Shown here: positions 58,056 to 64,000 of the stretch, piece by piece
Layout: every line of letters begins with the position of its first letter
Position numbering within the stretch: position 1 is the first letter of the stretch
From: Kitasatospora phosalacinea
GTDB taxonomy: Bacteria; Actinomycetota; Actinomycetes; Streptomycetales; Streptomycetaceae
Direction: 5' to 3'
DNA: 64,000 nucleotides
Assembly (NCBI RefSeq): GCF_030268885.1
Contig: NZ_BSSA01000030.1
Span: forward strand, 1-64,000
Notes under the pieces: generated by a model
Told to the model about the DNA's origin: nothing
Seen by the model: the letters and a program-made list of their open reading frames with translations, nothing else
The model's database searches: none
Program-made: the position numbers and the translations under genes

Positions 58056-59447
58056 ATGGACCCCGTACACGCACTGCGGGACGCCAAACCCACCCCGTTC
58101 TGGCTGGAGGACCCGGGCCGCCCGGAGGCGAACTCCGCCCTCACCGGCGACGTCCGCTGCGACCTGCTGGTCGTCGGCGGCGGCTACAGCGGCCTGTGGA
58201 CCGCGCTGATCGCCAAGGAGCGGGACCCCGGACGCGACGTGGTCCTGATCGAGGCCGAACAGACCGGCTGGGCCGCCTCCGGCCGCAACGGCGGCTTCTG
58301 CGCCGCCAGCCTCACCCACGGCCTCGGCAACGGCCTGGAGCGCTGGCCCGACGAACTGGCCGCACTCGAACAGCTCGGCGCCCGCAACCTGCAGGCCATC
58401 GAGGACGCGGTGGCGACGCACGCGATCGACTGCGACTGGGAGCGCACCGGCGAACTCGACGTCGCCACCGAGCCCCACCAGGTCGAGGAGCTCGCCGCGT
58501 TCCACGAGACCGCCAAGCAGTACGGCGACTACGAGTTCCTGGACGCCGACGCCGTCCGGGCCCAGGTCGCCTCCCCGACCTACCTCGGCGCGCTCTGGGA
58601 CAAGGACGGCGTGGCGATGCTCCACCCCGCCAAGCTCGCCTGGGGCCTCAAGCGGGCCTGCGAGCGGCTCGGCGTGCGGATCTTCGAGCACACCAAGGCG
58701 CTCGACCTCGCCGAGTCCGGCCCCGGCATGGCCGTGCGCACCCCCTACGGCCGGGTGTTCGCCCGCCAGGTCGCCCTCGGCACCAACGTCTTCCCGTCCC
58801 TGGTCAAGCGGATCCGCCCGTACACCGTGCCGGTCTACGACTACGCGCTGATGACCGAACCGCTCAGCGCCGAACAGCTCGCCGCGATCGGCTGGCAGGG
58901 CCGCCAGGGCATCGGCGACAGCGCCAACCAGTTCCACTACTACCGGCTGTCCGCCGACAACCGGATCCTGTGGGGCGGCTACGACGCGATCTACCACTAC
59001 GGGGCCAAGGTCCGCGCCGAGTACGACCACCGGCCGCAGACCTACCAGACCCTCGCCCGGCACTTCTTCCGGACCTTCCCGCAGCTGGAGGGCCTGCGCT
59101 TCACCCACGCCTGGGGCGGCGCCATCGACACCTGCACCCGGTTCTCCGCCTTCTTCGACACCGCCCACCACGGCAAGGTCGCCCTCGCCGCGGGCTACAC
59201 CGGCCTGGGCGTCGGCGCGACCCGCTTCGGCGCCGAGGTGATGCTCGACCTGCTCGCCGGGGCCCGCACCGAGCGCACCGCCCTGGAGATGGTGCGCCGC
59301 AAGCCGCTGCCCTTCCCGCCCGAACCCGTCCGCTGGGCCGGGATCGGCCTCACCAAGTGGTCGCTGGACCGCGCCGACCGCAACGCCGGCCGCCGCAACC
59401 TCTGGCTCAAGACCATGGACCGGCTCGGCCTCGGCTTCGACAGCTGA
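58056..59447 (+). CDS. FAD-dependent amine oxidase (gamma-glutamylputrescine oxidase-like)
   Basis: This 463-residue DAO-fold oxidase has CDLLVVGGGYSGLWTALIAKERDPGRDVVLIEAEQTGWAASGRNGGFC (FAD motif at 41-46, ASGRNGG typical of PuuB-type enzymes). Later come PYTVPVYDYALMTEPL and the C-terminal FAD contact HAWGGAIDTCTR with AAGYTGLGVGATRFGAE. It oxidises an amine, probably gamma-glutamylated putrescine or a related polyamine derivative, to an aldehyde. The ATG at 58056 follows AAGGAACCGAGAGC. It is the last gene of permease-cupin-oxidase, ended by a perfect terminator. Confidence 0.92.
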   Translation: MDPVHALRDAKPTPFWLEDPGRPEANSALTGDVRCDLLVVGGGYSGLWTALIAKERDPGRDVVLIEAEQTGWAASGRNGGFCAASLTHGLGNGLERWPDELAALEQLGARNLQAIEDAVATHAIDCDWERTGELDVATEPHQVEELAAFHETAKQYGDYEFLDADAVRAQVASPTYLGALWDKDGVAMLHPAKLAWGLKRACERLGVRIFEHTKALDLAESGPGMAVRTPYGRVFARQVALGTNVFPSLVKRIRPYTVPVYDYALMTEPLSAEQLAAIGWQGRQGIGDSANQFHYYRLSADNRILWGGYDAIYHYGAKVRAEYDHRPQTYQTLARHFFRTFPQLEGLRFTHAWGGAIDTCTRFSAFFDTAHHGKVALAAGYTGLGVGATRFGAEVMLDLLAGARTERTALEMVRRKPLPFPPEPVRWAGIGLTKWSLDRADRNAGRRNLWLKTMDRLGLGFDS

Positions 59448-59471
59448 CGTCCCGGTCCGCCCCGCCCGCCC

Positions 59472-59504
59472 GGCCGCCCGCCCGCTCCCCGCGGGCGGGC
59501 GGCC
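59472..59504. terminator. Terminator after the amine oxidase operon
   Basis: Perfect 14-bp stem 59472-59485 / 59491-59504 with loop TCCCC, between convergent genes. Confidence 0.85.
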
Positions 59505-59519
59505 GTCGTTCCCGCCCCG

Positions 59520-60155
59520 TCAGGAGCCGCTCCCGCACTGGCGGTCCAGGGTGGCGAGGTCGGCGTTGATGTCGGTCACCACCTCGTTCGGGTCGGCCAT
59601 CACCATGCCGTTCAGGCGGAAGCCCAGCTCCTGGAACTCCTGGGCCAGGCGGACGATCGTCGGGCGGACGGGCGGGTCCGCGTCGGTGCCCGCGCGCATC
59701 AGGCCCTGGTAGGCGAGGTTCGCGGCGTCGGCCTGCGAGCCGCGGGTGGAACCGGCGTCGCGGCGGTAGGCGGCGACGGCGGCGGCGGCCTCGCGGCACC
59801 CGGCCGGGGGCACGGGGGGCAGGTGGACGGGGGCCTCGGCGGTGGGAGACGGGTCCGGTTCGGCGTCCGGCTCCGGCTCCGGCTCCGGGGAGGGTGAGTC
59901 GGACGGCGTGGGCGTGGGCGTCGGGGCGGGGGAGCGGCGCGGGCTCGGGGTGGTGCGTTCCGGGGCGGGCTCCGCCGAGGAGTCCACGACCGGGGCGGGG
60001 GCGGGCCCGGGGCGGGGCGGGTCCGGGGGCAGCAGGTAGGCGAGCAGGGCCACCAGGGCCGCGGCCACGCCCGACAGGGCCGCCACCGCTCCCCAGTCGG
60101 GGCGTCCGCGGCGGCGGCCCGCTTCCGGCGGCTCCTCGGGCTGACGGTCCGTCAT
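59520..60155 (-). CDS. Proline-rich membrane-anchored hypothetical protein
   Basis: This 211-residue protein has a basic cytoplasmic N-terminus and one helix at about 23-42 (WGAVAALSGVAAALVALLAYLLP). A Pro/Ser/Glu-rich extracellular linker follows (45-118, with PEPEPEPDAEPDP), then a C-terminal helical domain CREAAAAVAAYRRDAGSTRGSQADAANLAYQGLMRA to LATLDRQCGSGS. Two Cys at the domain ends could form a disulphide. Function unknown. CACGAT lies 6 nt before the ATG as a possible -10. Confidence 0.75.
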   Translation of the reverse strand: MTDRQPEEPPEAGRRRGRPDWGAVAALSGVAAALVALLAYLLPPDPPRPGPAPAPVVDSSAEPAPERTTPSPRRSPAPTPTPTPSDSPSPEPEPEPDAEPDPSPTAEAPVHLPPVPPAGCREAAAAVAAYRRDAGSTRGSQADAANLAYQGLMRAGTDADPPVRPTIVRLAQEFQELGFRLNGMVMADPNEVVTDINADLATLDRQCGSGS

Positions 60156-60221
60156 ACCGCCATCGTGGGTGGCCCGGTGGCCGTTCGTCCAGTGACCGGC
60201 GGACCCGGCCGGGGGCCGGGC

Positions 60222-60914
60222 TCAGTCGGTGGCGTGCCGGAGCAGGACCTCCGGGAAGGCGGACGGGGCGAAGACCGCGGCGGCGACCCGGTACTCGGCC
60301 GGGAGGGCGGACCACAGGCGGTCGAGGAGCGCGGCGGCGTCCGGGTACGGGGTGGAGACCTCCAGGTAGGGCGCGCCGGTGCCGGGCGCGGACGGGGCAC
60401 CCCGGTAGGTGGTCAGCAGCACGCCCTCGCCGGGTGCGAGGGCGTCCAGGCGCAGGAAGAGGCGGTCGGTGGCGGTGCGGGCCGCGGCGCTGCGGCGGGC
60501 CGCGCCGAACCAGGCGGGGCCGCCCGGGCGGACGTCGGCGACCACGGTCAGGCGCGGGGTGAAGATCGGCGGGTCCGGCTCGTAGTCCAGGCCGTCCAGG
60601 GCCTCCAGCGGGGACCGGCCCGCGTCCAGGCGGTCCGCGACCGTCGCGACCTGCTCGCCGTTGCCGTACACCACCCGCCCGCCGCTGCGCCGCACCGCCG
60701 GGTAGTGCCGCAGGTCGTCGTGCGCGCGGACGTCGGTCGGGACGACGGTCAGCGCGCCGTCCGGGGTGACGCGCAGGGCGCGGGCGCGGGAGGCGGGGCT
60801 GCGGCCGGTCAGGAAGTAGGCGGCCAGGTCGGCGCCGTCGGCGGTGCGGCAGCGCAGCACGCCGCGGCCCGGGTACGGGTGGGCGGCGAGGGCCTCGGTG
60901 AGGTCGGTCGGCAC
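60222..60914 (-). CDS. IMP cyclohydrolase family protein (PurO-like, PF07826)
   Basis: This 230-residue protein has the PurO-type sequence: NLTE-like start DLTEALAAHPYPGRGVLRCRTADGADLAAYFLTGRSPASRARAL. The remainder includes VVYGNGEQVATVADRLDAGRSPLEALDGLDYEPDPPIFTPRLTVV. In archaea PurO closes the purine ring from FAICAR to IMP. Bacteria normally use PurH, so this is a distant or additional activity. The GTG at 60914 begins the family's usual N-terminus; longer frames upstream are shadows. No other purine gene is near. Confidence 0.8.
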   Translation of the reverse strand: MPTDLTEALAAHPYPGRGVLRCRTADGADLAAYFLTGRSPASRARALRVTPDGALTVVPTDVRAHDDLRHYPAVRRSGGRVVYGNGEQVATVADRLDAGRSPLEALDGLDYEPDPPIFTPRLTVVADVRPGGPAWFGAARRSAAARTATDRLFLRLDALAPGEGVLLTTYRGAPSAPGTGAPYLEVSTPYPDAAALLDRLWSALPAEYRVAAAVFAPSAFPEVLLRHATD

Positions 60915-61039
60915 GGGGCTGGTCCTCCGGTGCGGGCGGGGCGGTGGCGGTCGGTCGGGAAGATCATTCCAGCGGCGCGGTCCCGCCCCGGCGGCGGCCC
61001 CCGGCCGACCGGGCCCGGCCTCCCGGGCGGGTGGCCGCC

Positions 61040-61666
61040 TCAGTCCTCCGGCAGGCGCTCGCCGGCCGCGGCGGCGGCCTCCCGGGCGGCGCGCTCCACC
61101 CGTTCGCGGTGGGCCGACCACCAGGCCGCGTCGCCCTCGGGCAGGACCGAGCCGTTCGGGCGCAGGCCGGTCGCGCCGTCCACGAGTTCGCGGACCAGGT
61201 CGGCGTGGCCCGCGTGCCGGTGGGTCTCGGCGACCACGTGCAGCAGGATCCGGCCCAGCGTCAGCTCGCTGTGCGGCGGCCACGGAACCCTGCCCACCGC
61301 GTCCAGCGGCAGGTCGTCGATGGTGGCGTCCGCGTGCGCCCAGACCCGGCGGTACCCGTCGAGCAGCGCCTCCCGGCTCTCCTCCGGCCGCGCCCACAGG
61401 TCGGCGTTCGGCTCGGCGGCACCCGCCACCCACAGGCCCGGGCCGTCCGCGAACGGCCGGTCGAAGGCGGCGCCGAAGTACGCCGCCTCCGCGCCCGTCA
61501 GGTGCTTCACCAGCCCCAGCAGGTTCGTCCCGGTCGGGGTCAGCGGGCGGCGGACGTCGTACTCCGACAGGCCGTCGAGCTTCCACACCAGGGCGCCCCT
61601 GGCGTCCTGCAGGTACAGCTTCAGGTCCCGCTTGGTCGCGGTGAGTTGATCGTCCGTGTGCGTCAT
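61040..61666 (-). CDS. DinB/DUF664-family protein
   Basis: This 208-residue four-helix DinB-like protein begins TATKRDLKLYLQDARGALVWKLDGLSEYDVRRPLTPTGTNLLGLVKHLTGAEAAYFGAAF and contains LGRILLHVVAETHRHAGHADLVRELVDGATG. The metal-binding His pattern (His in VKHLTG and HRHAGH) is that of actinobacterial mycothiol-dependent DUF664 proteins. It may be a mycothiol transferase for electrophile detoxification. Start ATG at 61666. Confidence 0.87.
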   Translation of the reverse strand: MTHTDDQLTATKRDLKLYLQDARGALVWKLDGLSEYDVRRPLTPTGTNLLGLVKHLTGAEAAYFGAAFDRPFADGPGLWVAGAAEPNADLWARPEESREALLDGYRRVWAHADATIDDLPLDAVGRVPWPPHSELTLGRILLHVVAETHRHAGHADLVRELVDGATGLRPNGSVLPEGDAAWWSAHRERVERAAREAAAAAGERLPED

Positions 61667-61743
61667 GGCCGGAGTCTGTCCGCCGTCGGCCACCGGCCAC
61701 AAACCCTTTTCGCCGCCCGGAGCCGGTTCGGTAGCGTTCGGGC

Positions 61744-62196
61744 ATGGCCATCGACCGTTCCCTCGTGGACGCCGCGATCGAACTGACCCGCCGTCGCTTC
61801 CCGGGCCGGGACCTGGCGGGCGCGGCGGCCCTGCGCCTGGACGACGGCACCGTGCTCACCAGCACCGCCCCCGAGGCCCCCAACGGCGCGGTCCAGCTGT
61901 GCCACGAGACCGGCGCGCTCTGCGAGGCGTTCAAGCTCGACCGCAGGGTGGTCGCCTCGGTCTGCGTCACCGCCGTCGACGGCGGCCGCGGCTTCTGGGT
62001 GCTCGCCCCCTGCGGCGTCTGCCAGGAACGCCTGTTCGCCCACGGCCCGGACGTCGAGGTCGGCGTCCCCCTCCCCGAGGACCCGCGCCGCTGGCGCACC
62101 CTGCGCCTGCGGGACGTCCAACCGCACTGGTTCGCCCGGGTGTTCCCCGACGACGTGTGGCCGTACGAGGGCGGGGAGGGAGCCGGGGACGGCTGA
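61744..62196 (+). CDS. Cytidine deaminase-family protein
   Basis: This 150-residue zinc-dependent deaminase has QLCHETGALCEAF, which carries the zinc ligand His54 and catalytic Glu55, and APCGVCQERL, which gives Cys90 and Cys93, the other two ligands. It fits the cytidine/blasticidin-S deaminase family by length. The HE pair replaces the usual CAE/HAE. TAGCGT ends 6 nt before the ATG, so the message is probably leaderless. It is convergent with the acylphosphatase gene. Confidence 0.9.
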   Translation: MAIDRSLVDAAIELTRRRFPGRDLAGAAALRLDDGTVLTSTAPEAPNGAVQLCHETGALCEAFKLDRRVVASVCVTAVDGGRGFWVLAPCGVCQERLFAHGPDVEVGVPLPEDPRRWRTLRLRDVQPHWFARVFPDDVWPYEGGEGAGDG

Positions 62197-62223
62197 GGGG
62201 GCCGCCGCCCCGGGCGCGACCGG

Positions 62224-62493
62224 TCAGGCGGTGACGGCGAAGACCAGCAGGCCCTCCGGCTGCTCCTCCAGCACCTCGACCTGCTCGACCACCGCGCGGG
62301 ACGGGCCGTGGCGCATCCAGGCGACCATCAGGTCGACCGCGGCGGGCTCGCCCTCGAAGACGGCCTCGACCCGGCCGTCCGGCAGGTTGCGCACCCAGCC
62401 CGCCACGCCCGCCTCCGCGGCCGCCCGGCGGCAGGAGTCGCGGAAGAAGACGCCCTGCACCGTGCCCGAGACCAGTACGCGCCGCCGGATCAC
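62224..62493 (-). CDS. acyP: Acylphosphatase
   Basis: This 89-residue enzyme of full family length starts VLVSGTVQGVFFRDSCRRAAAEAGVAGWVRNLPDGRVEAVFEGEPAAV. Arg18 in VQGVFFR binds the phosphate and Asn36 positions the water. It hydrolyses carboxyl-phosphate bonds such as acetyl or carbamoyl phosphate. The GTG at 62493 is preceded by AGGTGG; TATAAC (62533-62528 on the minus strand) may be its -10. Confidence 0.94.
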   Translation of the reverse strand: MIRRRVLVSGTVQGVFFRDSCRRAAAEAGVAGWVRNLPDGRVEAVFEGEPAAVDLMVAWMRHGPSRAVVEQVEVLEEQPEGLLVFAVTA

Positions 62494-62586
62494 CCGCCAC
62501 CTGCCCTTCGTCGTCGTTGCCAGCAGGGTTATACCGCAGCGGGCCGGGGCGCGGGCGGCAGGACGCGCTGGTGGCGGCGGGCGCGG

Positions 62587-63873
62587 TCAACCGGTGGCGG
62601 TGGCGGGGACGACGGCGGTGGCGGGGAGCGGGGCGGGAGCGGGGGCGACCTGGTCGAGGCGGCGGCCGAACGGGCGCCAGGCGAACAGCGTCAGGCCGGT
62701 CATCACGGCGGCGGAGAACCAGAACGGGCCGGTCAGGCCGAGCAGCCGGGCGATCGGACCGCCGAGCAGCGCGCCGAGGGCCGAACCGCCGACCGCCAGC
62801 GCCATGAAGGCGTTGTTGACCCGGCCGCGCAGCTCGTCCGGCACGGCGCGCTGCACCAGCGTCCGGTCCACGCTCACCCAGATCGCCCCGTGCACGCCGA
62901 ACACGCCCAGCACCGCGCCCGCGACCCACGGCGAGCCGGCCAGCGCCAGGCCGACGTGCGTCAGCGTCTCCAGCACCAGGCCCAGCCGCAGCAGCACCGA
63001 GGCGGAGAACCGGGCCTGCAGGCGCGGGGCGACCAGCGCCCCCGCCAGGCCGCCGACCGCCGAGGCCGTCAGCAGCAGGCCGTAGCCGAAGCCCGACAGG
63101 CCCAGGCGCTCGCGGGCGTACAGCACCATGACGGAGAAGGCCGCCAGCAGCGTCACGTTCATCAGGCACAGCGCCAGCGTGAGCGTCCGCAGCGCGGGCC
63201 GCTGCCACAGCCAGCGCACGCTGTCGGTGAACTGGCGGCCCAGCGGTGCCCGTCGGACGGGGGCGGGGGCTGGGGGTTCCGGGCGGGGGAGCAGGCGCAG
63301 CGTGGAGACCAGGGCGGCGGCACCGGCGAAGCTCAGGGCGTCGACCGTCAGCGGCAGCCCCGCGGCCACGCCGAACAGGGCCGCGCCCAGCGGCGGCCCG
63401 CAGAGCCGGTTGAGCACCGACTCGGTGCCGAACATCCGGGAGTTGGCGCGCGGCAGGTCCGCCGAGTCGACCACGGCGGGCAGCAGCGCCGAGGAGGCGT
63501 TGTCGCCCAGCGCGGCGCAACTGCCCAGCAGCAGGCCGATCGCGTAGATCAGCGGCAGCGACACCGCGCCCGCGTACACCGCGGCCGCCAGCACCGCCGT
63601 CAGCACGGCGCGCGCCGCGTTCGCCGCCACCGTCAGCCGTCGGCGGTCCACCCGGTCGACCAGCACCCCGCTGACCGGGGCCAGCAGCAGCCACGGGAGC
63701 TGCTGCACGAACACCGCCAAGGCGACCGGCACCGGATCCCTGGTCAGTGACGTCACCAGCAGCGGGGCCGCGGCCGACACGATCCCGTCGCCCAGCGAGG
63801 ACACCGCCGCCGCCGACCACAGCGAGGCGAAACCGCGCCCCAACCCGCGGCCGCCGCCGCCCTCGCGCCCCAC
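62587..63873 (-). CDS. MFS transporter, enterobactin-exporter-like (MFS_3)
   Basis: This 428-residue transporter with 12 helices starts LWSAAAVSSLGDGIVSAAAPLLVTSLTRDPVPVALAVFVQQLPWLLLAPVSGVLVDRVDRRRLTVAANAARAV. This pattern is that of the EntS/MFS_3 group, which exports siderophores or drugs. A second motif, VPDELRGRVNNAFMALAVGGSALGALLGG, is also typical. The GTG at 63873 has GAAGGTGG upstream. An iron-box-like site at 63918 suggests it could export a siderophore. Confidence 0.9.
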   Translation of the reverse strand: MGREGGGGRGLGRGFASLWSAAAVSSLGDGIVSAAAPLLVTSLTRDPVPVALAVFVQQLPWLLLAPVSGVLVDRVDRRRLTVAANAARAVLTAVLAAAVYAGAVSLPLIYAIGLLLGSCAALGDNASSALLPAVVDSADLPRANSRMFGTESVLNRLCGPPLGAALFGVAAGLPLTVDALSFAGAAALVSTLRLLPRPEPPAPAPVRRAPLGRQFTDSVRWLWQRPALRTLTLALCLMNVTLLAAFSVMVLYARERLGLSGFGYGLLLTASAVGGLAGALVAPRLQARFSASVLLRLGLVLETLTHVGLALAGSPWVAGAVLGVFGVHGAIWVSVDRTLVQRAVPDELRGRVNNAFMALAVGGSALGALLGGPIARLLGLTGPFWFSAAVMTGLTLFAWRPFGRRLDQVAPAPAPLPATAVVPATATG

Positions 63874-63917
63874 AGGTGCCCACCTTCTTCGCGTTCGTCC
63901 GGTTCCGGTCGAGTTCG

Positions 63918-63936
63918 AAGGGTGAGGCTAATCGGC
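63918..63936. promoter_or_regulatory. Possible iron box upstream of the terminal MFS exporter
   Basis: AAGGGTGAGGCTAATCGGC matches the IdeR/DmdR consensus at 11 of 19 positions, concentrated in the core GGTnAGGCTAA. TAGCCT within it (minus strand) would serve as the -10 of the exporter gene. No gene is visible in 63937-64000. Confidence 0.4.
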
Positions 63937-64000
63937 GCTCCGGGTGCTCGGCACGCGGTTTTCCGGCCGCCGGTGGACAACTCCGCGGCGCTGCGCGGTT

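Noticed and set aside
60222..62099. Single 625-residue protein spanning the PurO-like and DinB genes
   Set aside because: Only the last 230 residues match a family; the rest is the antisense or off-frame shadow of the DinB and deaminase genes.
1..64000. tRNA, rRNA, IS element, prophage or integrative element
   Set aside because: No tRNA-like cloverleaf with the usual T-loop sequence, transposase, integrase or phage gene was seen on either strand, and composition is uniform apart from short AT-richer promoter gaps.

Overview
The window is about 64 kb of very GC-rich, gene-dense DNA with almost exclusively G or C in third codon positions. Short intergenic gaps, -10 elements of the TAGNNT type, several probable leaderless starts, a DmdR/IdeR-type iron box, an EshA-like family 2B encapsulin and many one-gene regulator pairs all point to a Streptomyces or Kitasatospora chromosome. 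I saw no rRNA, tRNA, CRISPR array, transposase, integrase or phage structural gene. No biosynthetic cluster is recognisable; the single cytochrome P450 stands alone.

Layout. 1-428 is the tail of an acyl-CoA dehydrogenase. 740-4256 is an efeO-efeB-efeU ferrous iron uptake operon with a good iron box upstream, a weaker one between efeO and efeB, and a strong terminator behind it. 4341-5810 is a TetR regulator divergent from a short-chain dehydrogenase, with palindromic operators between them. 5889-6569 holds two small proteins, one STAS-like. 6573-15677 is a MacB/FtsX-type ABC exporter (one ATPase, two very large permeases) bracketed by two related ECF sigma factors with SnoaL-like tails. 15721-22390 is a sugar module: LacI regulator, two CUT1 permeases and a binding lipoprotein on the minus strand, divergent from a GH42 beta-galactosidase, with two operator copies exactly 100 bp apart. 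22691-24609 is a P450 and a LysE exporter.

24823-27076 is a DHA2 efflux pump with its MarR regulator. 27356-28632 holds a degenerate secreted protease-like protein followed by a start-less lipoprotein remnant. 28644-34318 carries a DUF1963 protein, a TetR/FAD-monooxygenase pair with an operator array of 18-bp period, a PucR-type regulator and a secreted lipase. 34405-36576 is a divergent acyltransferase and patatin pair. 37043-41376 is a co-directional run: family 2B encapsulin shell with an inserted cyclic-nucleotide-binding-like domain, a Pro/Thr-rich surface protein, a DUF4239 membrane protein and a CYTH-domain protein. No terpene cyclase cargo gene lies in the window.

41544-49885 contains a hydrolase preceded by a possible leader peptide, a MarR/MFS pair, small enzymes, hypothetical proteins and an overlapping AraC-azlC-azlD operon. 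49964-55798 holds a cupin, a HAD phosphatase, a tandem GNAT, a phosphotransferase-like kinase, a ketopantoate reductase-like enzyme and a SpoIIE-type phosphatase. 56066-59447 is an amine catabolism operon (APC permease, cupin, FAD oxidase). 59520-63873 has a proline-rich membrane protein, a PurO-type IMP cyclohydrolase-like protein, a DinB protein, a cytidine deaminase, an acylphosphatase and an MFS exporter with a possible iron box.

The most promising novelty is the encapsulin neighbourhood: an apparently orphan 2B shell, a palindrome just upstream of it, and a downstream CYTH protein with a disordered, internally repeated N-terminus. Other leads are the sigma-bracketed exporter, the leader peptide, the in-frame coding-like tails left by lost genes, and the putative iron box on the terminal exporter. 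All functions rest on reading motifs by eye; no database search was run.
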